Shown in pieces: positions 1 through 9,055 of a stretch of DNA of 37,059 bases. The number at the start of each line of letters is the position of its first letter. The first letter of the stretch is position 1. The stretch spans positions 1 to 37,059 of the forward strand of contig JUEB01000007.1 of assembly GCA_000802095.1 (NCBI GenBank). The letters are read 5' to 3'. The position numbers and the translations under genes were made by a program. This DNA comes from Peptococcaceae bacterium BICA1-7 (lineage in GTDB: Bacteria > Bacillota > Desulfotomaculia > Desulfotomaculales > Desulfocucumaceae). A model generated the notes under the pieces. The model saw only the letters and a list, made by a program, of their open reading frames with translations, had not been told where the DNA came from and searched no databases.

Positions 1-364
<364 letters not shown>

Positions 365-480
365 TCTTTTATGAAAAAGCTTGTTAGCTCTCATTTCTTT
401 GACGTTTCCGTCTCCTCCCGGTCTCCCGGGTGAAGACTTCTCATCTGGCTTAATTATTTCAATCCATCATTACTCTTCTG

Positions 481-497
481 TTTAGTTTTCAAGGACC
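481..497 (-). promoter_or_regulatory. boxA-like element in rRNA leader
   Basis: Read on the minus strand this is GTCCTTGAAAACTAAACAG-like sequence, lying between the rRNA promoters and the 16S start. Firmicutes rRNA leaders carry a similar boxA used by the NusB/NusE antitermination complex. The call rests on resemblance and position only. Confidence 0.4.
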
Positions 498-535
498 GTT
501 TTTTCCGCCGGCGCTTATCGTGCCGGCAAGAAGTT

Positions 536-564
536 ATTCTACTCTTTTTTCGCCTCCGGGTCAA
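536..564 (-). promoter_or_regulatory. rRNA promoter, proximal copy
   Basis: On the minus strand: -35 TTGACC (complement at 559-564), a 17-nt spacer, and -10 TAGAAT (complement at 536-541). The predicted start is near 529, giving a leader of about 165 nt before 16S. It matches the vegetative sigma-A consensus well and is nearly identical to the distal copy at 631-659. Confidence 0.8.
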
Positions 565-630
565 CTGGTACTTTCTGTCACCCGGTGGCCTTTCCTTTTT
601 CCGCCAGGCTCATAGCCCCGGCAAGAAGTT

Positions 631-659
631 ATTCTATCACTTTGCCTCCCGCCGGTCAA
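631..659 (-). promoter_or_regulatory. rRNA promoter, distal copy
   Basis: On the minus strand: -35 TTGACC (complement at 654-659), a 17-nt spacer, and -10 TAGAAT (complement at 631-636). The bases after the -10 (AACTTCTTGCCGG) are shared with the proximal promoter, so the two are a duplication with a 95-nt period. Tandem promoters are usual for rRNA operons. Confidence 0.78.
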
Positions 660-863
660 CTGGTGTTTTATTACACTTCACCGATTTGCAGGGGCTTTTT
701 TTGCCGGCAAACAAAAAGTTCATCAGACCATAAGAGGATAGGTAAAACTCCTATTCTCCGGCCCCACAAAGAATCTTTCTATAATTAGAAAGAAATAATA
801 ATATAACTCATAGCTCCCTCGGTATTGAGTCTGTATCAATATGGTTTTATACATAGCTGTTCC

Positions 864-893
864 TGGACAAACCAGACTTCTGTCTGATATAAT
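864..893 (+). promoter_or_regulatory. probable promoter of the betaine transporter operon
   Basis: TGGACA at 864-869 and TATAAT at 888-893 are separated by 18 nt, about 110 nt upstream of the first start codon. The -10 is perfect and the -35 has one mismatch. No other convincing promoter was seen between the rRNA promoters and the operon. The rest of 660-860 holds nothing recognisable. Confidence 0.55.
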
Positions 894-1002
894 CATTTTT
901 AGCTGCCAACAACTTACTTTTAATGAGGGGTTGCTGGCTTAATATAGTAATCACATGGGTTGTTGTTTGACCGTTAGTTATTACCTGGAAAGAGGGTTAA
1001 TA

Positions 1003-2205
1003 ATGAGTAAGATCAGCGTAAAAAACCTGGTAAAAGTATTTGGCGATCAACCCCAAAAGGCTCTTAAAATGCTCAAAGAAGGCATCGGCAAGGAAGAAAT
1101 ACTTAAGAAAACCCGCCAGGCCGTAGGAATATACGATATAAGTTTTGATGTTAACGAAGGAGAGATTTTCGTATTGATGGGCCTTTCCGGAAGCGGCAAG
1201 TCAACACTGCTCCGATGTTTGAACCGCCTCATTGAGCCCACCGGAGGGTCAATCATAGTCAACGGTGATGATATAGCCTCAGCCAGCCCGGAATCTATAC
1301 GTAATCTGCGCAGAAAACAAATAGGCATGGTCTTCCAGCGCTTTGCCCTTTTTCCCCACCGCACGGTGCTGGATAACGTGGCCTTTGGCCTGGAAATTCA
1401 GGATGTTCCCCTCGAAGAGCGCCGGGAAAAGGCCCGGCAGGTTCTAGATATGGTGGGACTAAAAGGCTGGGAGGACAACATGCCGTCCCAACTGAGCGGC
1501 GGTATGCAGCAGAGAGTGGGACTGGCCCGGGCACTGGCCAGCGACCCCGAGGTGCTGCTGATGGATGAGGCCTTTAGCGCCCTTGACCCGCTTATCCGCA
1601 GGGATATGCAGGAGGAGCTGCTTTCCCTCCAGAGCTCACTGAATAAGACTATAATTTTTGTTACCCATGACCTGGACGAAGGCCTTAAAATAGGTGACCG
1701 AATAGCCCTGATGAAAGATGGAACAATTGTACAGACGGGCACCCCGGAAGAAATACTGACCAATCCCGCCGACGACTACGTTAAGAGATTTATTGAGGGT
1801 GTCGATATATCAAAGGTTCTGACCGCAGAAGGGGTAATGAAAGCCCCCGACCCGGTGGTAAGCCGCAAGGACGGCCCCCGGGTGGCCCTCAGAAGAATGA
1901 GGGAAAATGGTATCTCCAGCATCTTTGTGCTTAACAGGGACCGCAGTATGGCTGGTATAGTGCTGGCCGAAGACGCCGTCCGGGCCGTGAATGATCATAA
2001 AGAAGATCTGGAAGGGATTATTATCACCGATGTGCCGTCTGTAAGGCCTGAAACCTCTCTTATAGACCTTATTCCGGTAATCCTGGACTCCCGCTTTCCC
2101 GTGGCGGTTACCCGGGAAGACGGCAGAATGACCGGAATTCTGGTAAAGGGGTCAGTGCTGGCGGGAATGATCCGAAGGGGGGATGCGGAGGATGCAGTTT
2201 ACTAA
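1003..2205 (+). CDS. opuAA: glycine betaine/proline ABC transporter, ATP-binding subunit
   Basis: This is the energy-coupling ATPase of an osmoprotectant (glycine betaine/proline) importer on the cytoplasmic side of the membrane. The protein of about 400 residues shows Walker A (GLSGSGKST), Q-loop, ABC signature ([15 protein letters not shown]), Walker B ([12 protein letters not shown]) and the switch His (FVTHD). The C-terminal ~110 residues form a CBS pair, as in the ProV/OpuAA family where CBS domains sense ionic strength. The start at 1003 is preferred over an in-frame ATG at 955 because GGAAAGAGGG lies just upstream and the protein then begins MSKISVKNL. It overlaps the permease gene, so the two are translationally coupled. 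Confidence 0.95.
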   Translation: MSKISVKNLVKVFGDQPQKALKMLKEGIGKEEILKKTRQAVGIYDISFDVNEGEIFVLMGLSGSGKSTLLRCLNRLIEPTGGSIIVNGDDIASASPESIRNLRRKQIGMVFQRFALFPHRTVLDNVAFGLEIQDVPLEERREKARQVLDMVGLKGWEDNMPSQLSGGMQQRVGLARALASDPEVLLMDEAFSALDPLIRRDMQEELLSLQSSLNKTIIFVTHDLDEGLKIGDRIALMKDGTIVQTGTPEEILTNPADDYVKRFIEGVDISKVLTAEGVMKAPDPVVSRKDGPRVALRRMRENGISSIFVLNRDRSMAGIVLAEDAVRAVNDHKEDLEGIIITDVPSVRPETSLIDLIPVILDSRFPVAVTREDGRMTGILVKGSVLAGMIRRGDAEDAVY

Positions 2206-3025
2206 AATACCTCTGGGAGAATGGGTAGCCGGGGTGGTTGACTGGGCCCAGGCCAATCTGGATGCTTTTTTCAGTATCATAACAACAATGATAGAGTTTG
2301 TTGTTTTGGGCATTCAGAGTATTCTATCCCTGGCCCACCCCCTTCTTTTAATTGGCATTGTGTTTGTGCTGGTGTTATTTATTAATCGCAGGACAGCTCT
2401 GGGAACGGTAATCGGGTTACTGCTTATCTACAACCTGGAGCTTTGGGAGCCTGCCATTGAAACACTGTCCCTGGTGCTGGCGGCTACTCTTCTGGCGCTT
2501 TTGGCGGGCATACCCATCGGGATACTGGCCGCCCGCAAAGAACTGGTAAACAGGGTGGTGGCGCCTGTACTAGACTTTATGCAGACCATGCCTCCCTTCG
2601 TTTACCTCATTCCGGCCGTTCTTTTTTTCGGCCTGGGACAGGTTCCGGGGCTTATTGCCACGGTGGTTTTTGCCATGCCCCCCTCCATAAGGCTCACCAA
2701 CCTGGGCATCAGGCAGGTGCCCGTTGACCTGGTGGAGGCTGCTGACGCCTTTGGGGCCACCGAGTGGCAAAAGCTGCATAAAGTCCAGCTTCCCCTGGCA
2801 CTGCCCACCATTATGGCGGGTATAAACCAGAGCATAATGCTATCTCTTTCCATGGTGGTCATCGCCGCCATGATCGGTGCCGGAGGACTGGGGTCGGAGG
2901 TTTTGGCCGGGATAGCCAGGCTGGATATCGCCAAGGGCTTTGAGGGAGGGCTGGCCATAGTGGTAATAGCCATTATACTGGACAGGATTACCCAGGGCCT
3001 GACACAAAAAAGAAATGATCATTAA
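2192..3025 (+). CDS. opuAB: glycine betaine/proline ABC transporter, permease
   Basis: This is the membrane channel of the osmoprotectant importer, ProW/OpuAB family, about 277 residues. Several hydrophobic helices precede the binding-protein-dependent permease domain, with the EAA-type loop near [22 protein letters not shown] (key residues E-A-A...G...P). The upstream ATG at 2183 is also in frame, but the run GGGGGG ends directly against it; from the ATG at 2192 that run sits 9 nt away, so 2192 is preferred. It overlaps the end of the ATPase gene by 14 nt. The solute-binding protein follows after 85 nt. Confidence 0.93.
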   Translation: MQFTKIPLGEWVAGVVDWAQANLDAFFSIITTMIEFVVLGIQSILSLAHPLLLIGIVFVLVLFINRRTALGTVIGLLLIYNLELWEPAIETLSLVLAATLLALLAGIPIGILAARKELVNRVVAPVLDFMQTMPPFVYLIPAVLFFGLGQVPGLIATVVFAMPPSIRLTNLGIRQVPVDLVEAADAFGATEWQKLHKVQLPLALPTIMAGINQSIMLSLSMVVIAAMIGAGGLGSEVLAGIARLDIAKGFEGGLAIVVIAIILDRITQGLTQKRNDH

Positions 3026-3110
3026 TGGAGGGGCTTACCCTGGTTTTGGCAGGCTCCCGGCGATTAAAACACCGGGCTGTATATATGATAAAGAAAGAGG
3101 AGGAGAGAGA

Positions 3111-3983
3111 ATGAAAAAACTTTTCAGGCTGGCAGCACTTTTAGCCACGGTGATCCTAATGTTGGGACTGGGACTGGCCGGGTGCGGTCAGCAGGCGAAG
3201 TCGCCGGAGGAAAAAGGCACGGTTGAGCTGGGCTACGTTCAGTGGGACTCTGAAATAGCCAGCACCAACGTGGTTAAGAAGGTACTGGAGGACCTTGGCT
3301 ATGAGGTTAAAATGACGGCTGTAGACGCCTCCCCCATGTGGCTGGGAGTATCTGAGGGCAACTTTGACGGCATAGTGGCCGCCTGGCTGCCGGCTACCCA
3401 CAAGGATTATTATGAAAAGGTGAAAGACAAGGTGGAAAACCTGGGGCCCAACCTGAACGGCGCTAAAATAGGGCTGGTGGTTCCCCAGTATGTGACCATC
3501 AATTCCATAGAAGAGCTAAACAGTGTAAAGGACAAGTTCAAGGGTGGAATAACCGGCATTGAGCCCGGGGCGGGCATTATGAAGGCAACCGAGACTGCCA
3601 TTAAGGACTACGGCCTGGACTTGAAGCTACAGTCCAGCAGCAGCGCCGGAATGGCGGCAGGCCTCAAAAAAGCTGCAGACAACAAGGACTGGATAGTGGT
3701 TACCGGCTGGACTCCCCACTGGAAATTCGCCAAGTGGGACCTTAAGTATCTGGAGGACCCCAAGGGAGTATACGGCGGCGAAGAGCACATAGCCACCATA
3801 GTCCGCAAGGGCCTGAAGGAAGATAAGCCCGAGGTATACAAGGTATTGGACAACTTCCAGTGGGAGCCTGCCGACATGGAAAAGGTGATGCTGGAAATAC
3901 AGAACGGAGCAAAGCCCGAGGAGGCAGCCGCCAAGTGGGTTAAGGAAAATACCGAAAGGGTAAATAAGTGGACAGGAAAATAG
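3111..3983 (+). CDS. opuAC: glycine betaine/proline ABC transporter, substrate-binding lipoprotein
   Basis: This is the extracytoplasmic ligand-binding subunit, 290 residues. A signal peptide ends in the lipobox LAGC (Cys25), so it is predicted to be a lipid-anchored protein on the outer face of the membrane. The body is OpuAC/ProX type and contains the aromatic residues expected for a trimethylammonium cage (W near DASPMW, AAWLPATH, TGWTPHW). The start at 3111 is chosen over an in-frame ATG at 3015 because AAAGAGGAGGAG precedes it and it begins the signal peptide. It is the last gene of the operon and is followed by a strong terminator. Confidence 0.95.
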   Translation: MKKLFRLAALLATVILMLGLGLAGCGQQAKSPEEKGTVELGYVQWDSEIASTNVVKKVLEDLGYEVKMTAVDASPMWLGVSEGNFDGIVAAWLPATHKDYYEKVKDKVENLGPNLNGAKIGLVVPQYVTINSIEELNSVKDKFKGGITGIEPGAGIMKATETAIKDYGLDLKLQSSSSAGMAAGLKKAADNKDWIVVTGWTPHWKFAKWDLKYLEDPKGVYGGEEHIATIVRKGLKEDKPEVYKVLDNFQWEPADMEKVMLEIQNGAKPEEAAAKWVKENTERVNKWTGK

Positions 3984-4045
3984 GGTCCCCTTCCGGCTGT
4001 GTCCTGCAGCCGGGAAAAATGATGGGCTAGCCTGCCATAAAGCTT

Positions 4046-4089
4046 GCCAGGGCCGGGAGATCTATAAGAACCCGGCCCTGGCCTTTTTA
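4046..4089 (+). terminator. terminator of the betaine transporter operon
   Basis: A perfect 12-bp stem (GCCAGGGCCGGG at 4046-4057, CCCGGCCCTGGC at 4071-4082) with a 13-nt loop is followed by CTTTTTAT. It is placed 62 nt after the last transporter gene. Confidence 0.92.
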
Positions 4090-4200
4090 TAACGCTTAGG
4101 AAAAGTACCGTTCTCCTTAGTTTGCCACTTTCCGTTAAAAGCGTTTCAAAAAAGCTTCCTCTGACAGCCTCCGAGAAGGGCAAGCACCCTCGGCGCCTTT

Positions 4201-4956
4201 TTATTTTTTTCCCAGCCCTTTCAAGGCTGCCCCCAGAGCTCCCACCAACTGAGGGTTTTCAGGAACTAGCACCGGCCCCTTTATTCTCTCCCTTAAGAGC
4301 TGCACTATACAGGGATTCAGCGCCACTCCCCCGGTAAAAACCAGTGGCAGATCACCGCCTACACGCTCTATAAGACCAAAGGCCCTTTCAATAACCGAGA
4401 CATGCAAAGCCCTGCCTATATCCCGCCTGTCAGCCCCCCGGTGCGCCAGGGAAACCGCCTCGGACTCGGCAAAGACAGTGCACATGCTGCTTATTCTGGT
4501 TCCCGGGACCCCCGACAGGGAGTCCTCCCCAAAATCCCCAGCCGACCCATATCCCATGGCTACGGCCATAACTTCCAGAAACTTACCTGTCCCCGCCGCG
4601 CACTTATCATTCATCTGGAAGTCTTCCACATTGCCTTTCTCATCCAGCAGAATAACCTTCATATCCTGCCCGCCTATGTCCAGCACTGTCCTGGCGCCGG
4701 GGAAAAGGTGGCCTGCACCCAGGGCATGAGCCTTTATCTCTGTTATAATCTGCCCGGCAAAGCCGGATTTGGCCGCGTGCCTGCCGTAGCCGGTGGCTGT
4801 TACAGACACTTCCCGGGGCAGCCCGGCAGCCATTTCTGCCGCCTTTTTAACTGGATCAAAGCCGGTATCCACAACCGCTGACTGTACAATTTCCTTCCCG
4901 TTGGAAACCACCAGGGCAATAGTCCTGGAACCAATATCTATTCCGGCGCTAAGCAT
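4201..4956 (-). CDS. 2-hydroxyacyl-CoA dehydratase activator-type ATPase (DCCP reductase-like)
   Basis: BadF/BadG/BcrA/HgdC-family ATPase of 251 residues, an ASKHA-fold [4Fe-4S] protein that drives low-potential electron transfer to a partner by ATP hydrolysis. Visible features are the N-terminal phosphate loop (GIDIGSRT), the second phosphate motif (DIGGQD), and the two Cys that in this family bridge one [4Fe-4S] cluster across the dimer (Cys119 in NDKCAAGTG, Cys159 in SSMCTVF). It lies 8 nt after the component-like gene at 4965-6236, so the two form an operon. Because that partner resembles the double-cubane cluster protein, this is most likely its dedicated reductase rather than a hydroxyglutarate dehydratase activator. 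Confidence 0.88.
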   Translation of the reverse strand: MLSAGIDIGSRTIALVVSNGKEIVQSAVVDTGFDPVKKAAEMAAGLPREVSVTATGYGRHAAKSGFAGQIITEIKAHALGAGHLFPGARTVLDIGGQDMKVILLDEKGNVEDFQMNDKCAAGTGKFLEVMAVAMGYGSAGDFGEDSLSGVPGTRISSMCTVFAESEAVSLAHRGADRRDIGRALHVSVIERAFGLIERVGGDLPLVFTGGVALNPCIVQLLRERIKGPVLVPENPQLVGALGAALKGLGKK

Positions 4957-4964
4957 AATCGCTC

Positions 4965-6236
4965 CTAACTGATCATTTCCAGGAAAGCCTCAATCCTGGT
5001 CTTAAGCTGGCCAACGTCTTCCTGCCCATAATCGGTCTCTATCTTAAGCATAGGTATTCCTTTTTCTTTAAGCACCTTTTCCACCCGGTTGGCCTCGATC
5101 ATGTAGGGATCACAGAAAGAAAGCGAGCAGTGTATTATACCATCGGCATTATATTCCCCGGCAAGACTTACAAGCTTTTCCATTCTACCTGTGTTCGGGG
5201 TAAAGCAGGCGCAGTTTATGTTTAAATACCTTTCCGCTATAGCCTCCAGAGATTGATCCATGCTTTCGGAATCCTCAGGAACGGTATTTTCAAAATAGCG
5301 CAGCCCGGTGCAAAGCTCCTCGGCCACAATGACGGCCCCGCTGCTCTCTATTATGTGGGGCACCTTCCAGTTGGGAATGGCCATGGGCGTGCCTGTGACT
5401 ATTATTCTGGGCGCCCCGGGACTGTGCACCCCTACCCCGTCCCTGACTCTTTGTTCCAGCTCATCACAGAGCTGGTTCACCTTCAGTGTGAACCTCTCCA
5501 CATCATCATACATGGCTATCTGCTCAATCAGCAGGCTATCCTTTCCGCTGATGGGAGCGGGGCTGTTTTTACGCAGACCGGACAGGCGGGCCAGTGCCCT
5601 GCGCTTGCCGTTTACCTCCCTTACCGAGCGGGCCAGTGACTCAGCAGTAACCCTTTTTCCGGTGACTTCTTCAACACCTGCGAGAAAATCCCCCACCTCT
5701 CCCTTCCACAGGAGGCGGTCCTTTTCACGCTTCATCTGGGGCACTTCCATAACATGGACGGGTACATAGTCATTTAGTATTTCAAAGGCCTTTTTTTTAC
5801 CGTCACAGGTGGTTTCCCCCACCACCATGTCGCAGGACTCAAAATAGGGGCAGACCCTGGCCAGCTTGAAGCCCATAAAAGATTTGATCAGTGGGCAGAC
5901 ACTTCTGGGAAGTACCTTTTCGGCCTGGGCGGACCCTATTTCTATCCCGGAGCACAGACCGATACAAATTCCCCCGGCCGCATGGATAATTTCCTCCGGA
6001 ACAAAAACACAAAAGGTCCCTATCACCTTGCCGCCGGCAGCCTTATGATCCTGCAGCTCCTGTATACGCAGCCCGTGTATTTCGTTCACCACAAAATCAA
6101 AATAATCCATGGCCGGACGGTTTTCCTGGGTCAGGTAGACCTCCCCGTAAGTTGGCGGCAGTGCCTGCAGCAGCTGGTCATGGGCCTCCAGATCAAGTCC
6201 GATGGACTCCCACATTTTCCTGTAATCGCCGGACAT
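4965..6236 (-). CDS. double-cubane cluster protein-like (2-hydroxyacyl-CoA dehydratase D-type)
   Basis: Protein of 423 residues in the HgdB/HgdC-partner (2-hydroxyglutaryl-CoA dehydratase D-component) superfamily. A single component is encoded, with no second dehydratase subunit, CoA-transferase or hydroxyacid gene next to it; this arrangement with one activator ATPase is that of double-cubane cluster proteins, which carry an [8Fe-9S] cluster. Candidate cluster Cys are 76 (GTFC), 91, 95, 114, 129, 135 and 144 (ETTCDGKKK), with later Cys in NCACF and SFCDPYM. The physiological substrate of this class is unknown; the characterised member reduces small molecules such as acetylene in vitro. The family assignment is recalled from sequence resemblance. 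Confidence 0.83.
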   Translation of the reverse strand: MSGDYRKMWESIGLDLEAHDQLLQALPPTYGEVYLTQENRPAMDYFDFVVNEIHGLRIQELQDHKAAGGKVIGTFCVFVPEEIIHAAGGICIGLCSGIEIGSAQAEKVLPRSVCPLIKSFMGFKLARVCPYFESCDMVVGETTCDGKKKAFEILNDYVPVHVMEVPQMKREKDRLLWKGEVGDFLAGVEEVTGKRVTAESLARSVREVNGKRRALARLSGLRKNSPAPISGKDSLLIEQIAMYDDVERFTLKVNQLCDELEQRVRDGVGVHSPGAPRIIVTGTPMAIPNWKVPHIIESSGAVIVAEELCTGLRYFENTVPEDSESMDQSLEAIAERYLNINCACFTPNTGRMEKLVSLAGEYNADGIIHCSLSFCDPYMIEANRVEKVLKEKGIPMLKIETDYGQEDVGQLKTRIEAFLEMIS

Positions 6237-6361
6237 AATTACACCTCTCCCCGAAATTATTTATACCGAGAGTCTATTTCTTCGGAAGCCAGAATCCAGA
6301 ATTCAACACCCGGGCTGACTAATAAGGCCACCAAGGAAGATGAAAACTGGGTCCTTTTTTA

Positions 6362-6518
6362 AACCACAGAGCACACAGAGGACACAGAGGTTTTTAAGCC
6401 CTGCCTGAATGTTTTTAAATGATTTAAAAAGGGTTGGGGAAAAAACTTCTCTTATTTACTACATAGGTTCAGACCTGAGAGTAATGCTGAGAGCAAATTC
6501 TCTGTGATCTCTGTGGCT
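6362..6518. repeat. MITE-like element with ACCACAGAG inverted arms
   Basis: The left arm at 6362-6390 carries ACCACAGAGCACACAGAGG followed by ACACAGAGG. The right arm at 6499-6518 (TTCTCTGTGATCTCTGTGGC) is its inverted partner with about 16 of 18 positions matching. The ~110 nt between them hold no gene. Similar CACAGAG-type intergenic repeats are scattered through many bacterial genomes. The flanks 6237-6361 and 6519-6700 are AT-rich and contain no gene that I can see. Confidence 0.6.
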
Positions 6519-6700
6519 CATAAGAAGTCATTCATCACTGTCAGTGTAGAACAAAAAGCATTCTATACTTTAATTGTGCGCCTGGGGCATGGCTAAATCC
6601 TTTCAAAATATGCTCCGCAAGGGAATTATATATAAAACTATTTAATTAAACAAATAAATATATTTTATACATTGAACATGATCTATAAAGTGTTTTTATA

Positions 6701-6746
6701 AAGGGAAAAGGCTTCCGTTAAAAAATGCCGGAAGCCTTTTTCCCTT
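6701..6746 (-). terminator. hairpin terminator after the nitroreductase gene
   Basis: Inverted arms AAGGGAAAAGGCTTCCG (6701-6717) and CGGAAGCCTTTTTCCCTT (6729-6746) pair over 17 bp with one extra T. The hairpin lies 16 nt beyond the stop of the minus-strand gene. The T-rich arm makes it usable on either strand. Confidence 0.75.
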
Positions 6747-6762
6747 TTTAATTAAAGAGTAA

Positions 6763-7578
6763 TTATTTCCAGATTACCACAGGCTTTTTGCGCAGGGGTA
6801 TGCGGTGGTATTTAAATTTGGGGTAACCCAGCATCATTGCCCCAAAGACCTGATGCTCCTCCGGAAGGCCCAGGGCCTGAATCATGGGGGGAAAAACAGC
6901 GGCGGCTATTCCAAGATACCCTGCCCAGCAGGCTCCCAGACCCATGGAATAGGCGGCCAGCTCCAGGTAGGTGAGGGCTATGGTGCAAGCGGCGGAGGAC
7001 ATGGGATTCTTTTTTAAGCCATGGGCCAGCACCACGTGGGGCGCCTCACGGCAGATTACATCTTCACCGGCGTCCCATCTTGCCACAACCATGTCAAGGT
7101 GCAGCGGCCCGGCCATTTCCGGCTTTTCTTTAACCATAAAGCGCATCCAGTCAACAACTATGCCGGACAGGCGTCTTACCTCCTCAGTATTCTCAACAAC
7201 CAGCCACTCAACCGGCTGGGCGTTGTGTCCGGAAGGGGCGTAGCCGGCAATCCCGATAAGCCTTTCCAAAACCTTGCGGTCAACCGTACTGCCTTTATAA
7301 GCCCGTATAGACCTTCTGGTGGAAAGGAAGTGATCCACCTGCTCCGGGCCGGGCAGAAGGCCTTCCTGAACGGCAATTAAATCTTCCGGCTTCATGGTCT
7401 TCAGGGTAACGGCTCCCTGGGGGCAGACCGATACGCAGTGGCCGCAGTTAATGCAAAAGTCCTCGGCCAGCATTACCGGAAAGCCTTCTTCTCCCATCTG
7501 TATAATCTTAATCGGACATTCTAAAGTACAAATTCCATCCTTTTTGCATTTGCTTTGATCAACTTTAAACAAGCTCAC
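6763..7578 (-). CDS. nitroreductase with N-terminal 2[4Fe-4S] ferredoxin domain
   Basis: The protein of 271 residues has two parts. Residues ~1-60 form a bacterial ferredoxin with two clusters (CX5CX3CP and CX2CX2CX3CP). The rest is an FMN-dependent nitroreductase domain (STRRSIRAYKG; YAPSGHNAQPVEW; the FMN-binding C-terminal part with GLGACWAGYL). Such fusions take electrons from ferredoxin-type donors and are common in anaerobes; the substrate is unknown. The GTG at 7578 is chosen because AAAGGA lies 9 nt upstream and it begins directly before the ferredoxin (SLFKVDQSKC); an ATG at 7599 is also in frame. It is divergent from the hydrogenase-like gene, sharing a 171-nt promoter region. Confidence 0.9.
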   Translation of the reverse strand: MSLFKVDQSKCKKDGICTLECPIKIIQMGEEGFPVMLAEDFCINCGHCVSVCPQGAVTLKTMKPEDLIAVQEGLLPGPEQVDHFLSTRRSIRAYKGSTVDRKVLERLIGIAGYAPSGHNAQPVEWLVVENTEEVRRLSGIVVDWMRFMVKEKPEMAGPLHLDMVVARWDAGEDVICREAPHVVLAHGLKKNPMSSAACTIALTYLELAAYSMGLGACWAGYLGIAAAVFPPMIQALGLPEEHQVFGAMMLGYPKFKYHRIPLRKKPVVIWK

Positions 7579-7749
7579 GGCTTCAAATCCTTTCCACAAG
7601 AAAATATTTTACGTTTAAAAGATTTGCCGCCACGACCCTAATTCCTTCCGGAAATACTTTTTCTTATTAAATTAAACGCCTGGAGCGGGATTAATGTCTC
7701 CTTTTATAAAAGCACCGCTTTTGGAAGATATTATATCGGGGTGATAAAA

Positions 7750-9027
7750 ATGTCCGGTCCGGATTATGATGATATTTTCAAGAGAATGGTAAAGTCCGCC
7801 TACCGGGGCACCATGCCGGAGGAGAAAGAAACTATCCGCCGTGAGGGAGGGGAATTTACTGAAGATTTAATTCTTTACGCCTCAGGGGGAGGAGACCCTG
7901 ACAGGGTGGTCTTTAAGGTAAAGGACTGCCAAAATGCCTGCGGTAAAGAGGAAAGCGCCAATTGCGAGGCATCCTGCCTTTTCGGGGCCATAGTGAGAGA
8001 TATGGAGGGCAATGTGGTTATAAAGCAGAGCAGCTGCTCCGGCTGCGGCCAGTGCGTGGAGGTGTGCAGGGACTTTTCACTGGTGGATAAAAAGGAATTT
8101 GTCCCCCTCATTGATATGCTTAAAGACCGCAAGGTTCCGGTCTTTGCCATAGTTGCCCCGGCCTTCATAGGCCAGTTCGGCCCCGGAGTGACACCGGGCA
8201 AAATGCGGGCCGCCTTCAAAAAGCTGGGTTTTTACGGAATGGTGGAGGTGGCCCTTTTCGCAGACATACTTACCCTTAAGGAGGCCCTGGAATTTGACAG
8301 GCACGTGGCCGGGGACGAAGACTTCCTATTGACCAGCTGCTGCTGTCCCATCTGGGTGGCCATGGTCAAACGGGTATACAGGGACCTGGCGCCCCACATA
8401 TCCCCCTCGGTTTCGCCCATGGTAGCCTGCGGCAGGGGAATAAAACATCTGCACTCCGGGGCCAGGGTTGTGTTTGTGGGGCCCTGCATAGCTAAAAAGG
8501 CCGAGGCCAAGGAGCCCGATATAAAGGACGCCGTTGACGCGGTGCTCACCTTCCGGGAGGTGGAGCAGATATTTGAGGCGGTGGGAATAAAACCCTCCGA
8601 ACTGGAGGAAGACTCCAGCGAGCACTCCTCAAAGGCAGGCAGGATATACGCACACACAGGCGGGGTAAGCCGGGCGGTATCCGATACTTTAAACCGGCTA
8701 AGGCCGGAAAGAACAATAAAAATTAAGGCCCGGCAGGCCGATGGGGTGCAGGACTGCAGAAAGCTGCTGAAAGAAGTGCTGGAGGGAAACCTAGAGGCCA
8801 ATTTCCTTGAGGGCATGGGCTGCAGCGGCGGATGTGTGGGAGGCCCAAAGGTGCTTATCGACCCCGGAAAAGGCAAACATCTGGTAGAGGAGTACGGCCA
8901 TGAGGCCCTATCTGACACCCCTGTTGACAACAGATACGTCCTTGAGCTTTTGAAAAGCCTGGGTATTGATGATATAAACGACTTCCTGGACAGTGAAAAG
9001 GCCGGGATGTTTATAAGGAGTTTTTAG
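7750..9027 (+). CDS. monomeric [FeFe]-hydrogenase-like protein (group B-type motif)
   Basis: The protein of 425 residues starts with two [4Fe-4S] ferredoxin sites (C60/64/72/76 as CX3CX7CX3C; C96/99/102/106 as CX2CX2CX3C). The [FeFe]-hydrogenase large-subunit domain follows. H-cluster motifs are L1 TSCCCPIW (residues 195-202), L2 GPCIAKKAEA and L3 EGMGCSGGCVGGPK. The usual forms are TSCCPGW, MPCxxKxxE and ExMxCxxGCxxGGG, so each is altered but all four cluster Cys are kept. TSCCCPxW is what I recall for group B monomeric enzymes of Clostridia. It may evolve or take up hydrogen, or act as a sensor or electron-transfer protein. No maturation genes are nearby. The ATG at 7750 is preferred over the GTG at 7741 because GGGGTGAT precedes it. 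Confidence 0.86.
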   Translation: MSGPDYDDIFKRMVKSAYRGTMPEEKETIRREGGEFTEDLILYASGGGDPDRVVFKVKDCQNACGKEESANCEASCLFGAIVRDMEGNVVIKQSSCSGCGQCVEVCRDFSLVDKKEFVPLIDMLKDRKVPVFAIVAPAFIGQFGPGVTPGKMRAAFKKLGFYGMVEVALFADILTLKEALEFDRHVAGDEDFLLTSCCCPIWVAMVKRVYRDLAPHISPSVSPMVACGRGIKHLHSGARVVFVGPCIAKKAEAKEPDIKDAVDAVLTFREVEQIFEAVGIKPSELEEDSSEHSSKAGRIYAHTGGVSRAVSDTLNRLRPERTIKIKARQADGVQDCRKLLKEVLEGNLEANFLEGMGCSGGCVGGPKVLIDPGKGKHLVEEYGHEALSDTPVDNRYVLELLKSLGIDDINDFLDSEKAGMFIRSF

Positions 9028-9055
9028 CTCCCGGCACGGCCATAATTATGTGAAT

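Noticed and set aside
585..788. 67-aa plus-strand frame
   Set aside because: It overlaps the duplicated rRNA promoter on the other strand, has no ribosome site and an odd composition.
5253..5769. Long plus-strand frames
   Set aside because: They are antisense to the well-supported double-cubane-like gene and follow its codon pattern.
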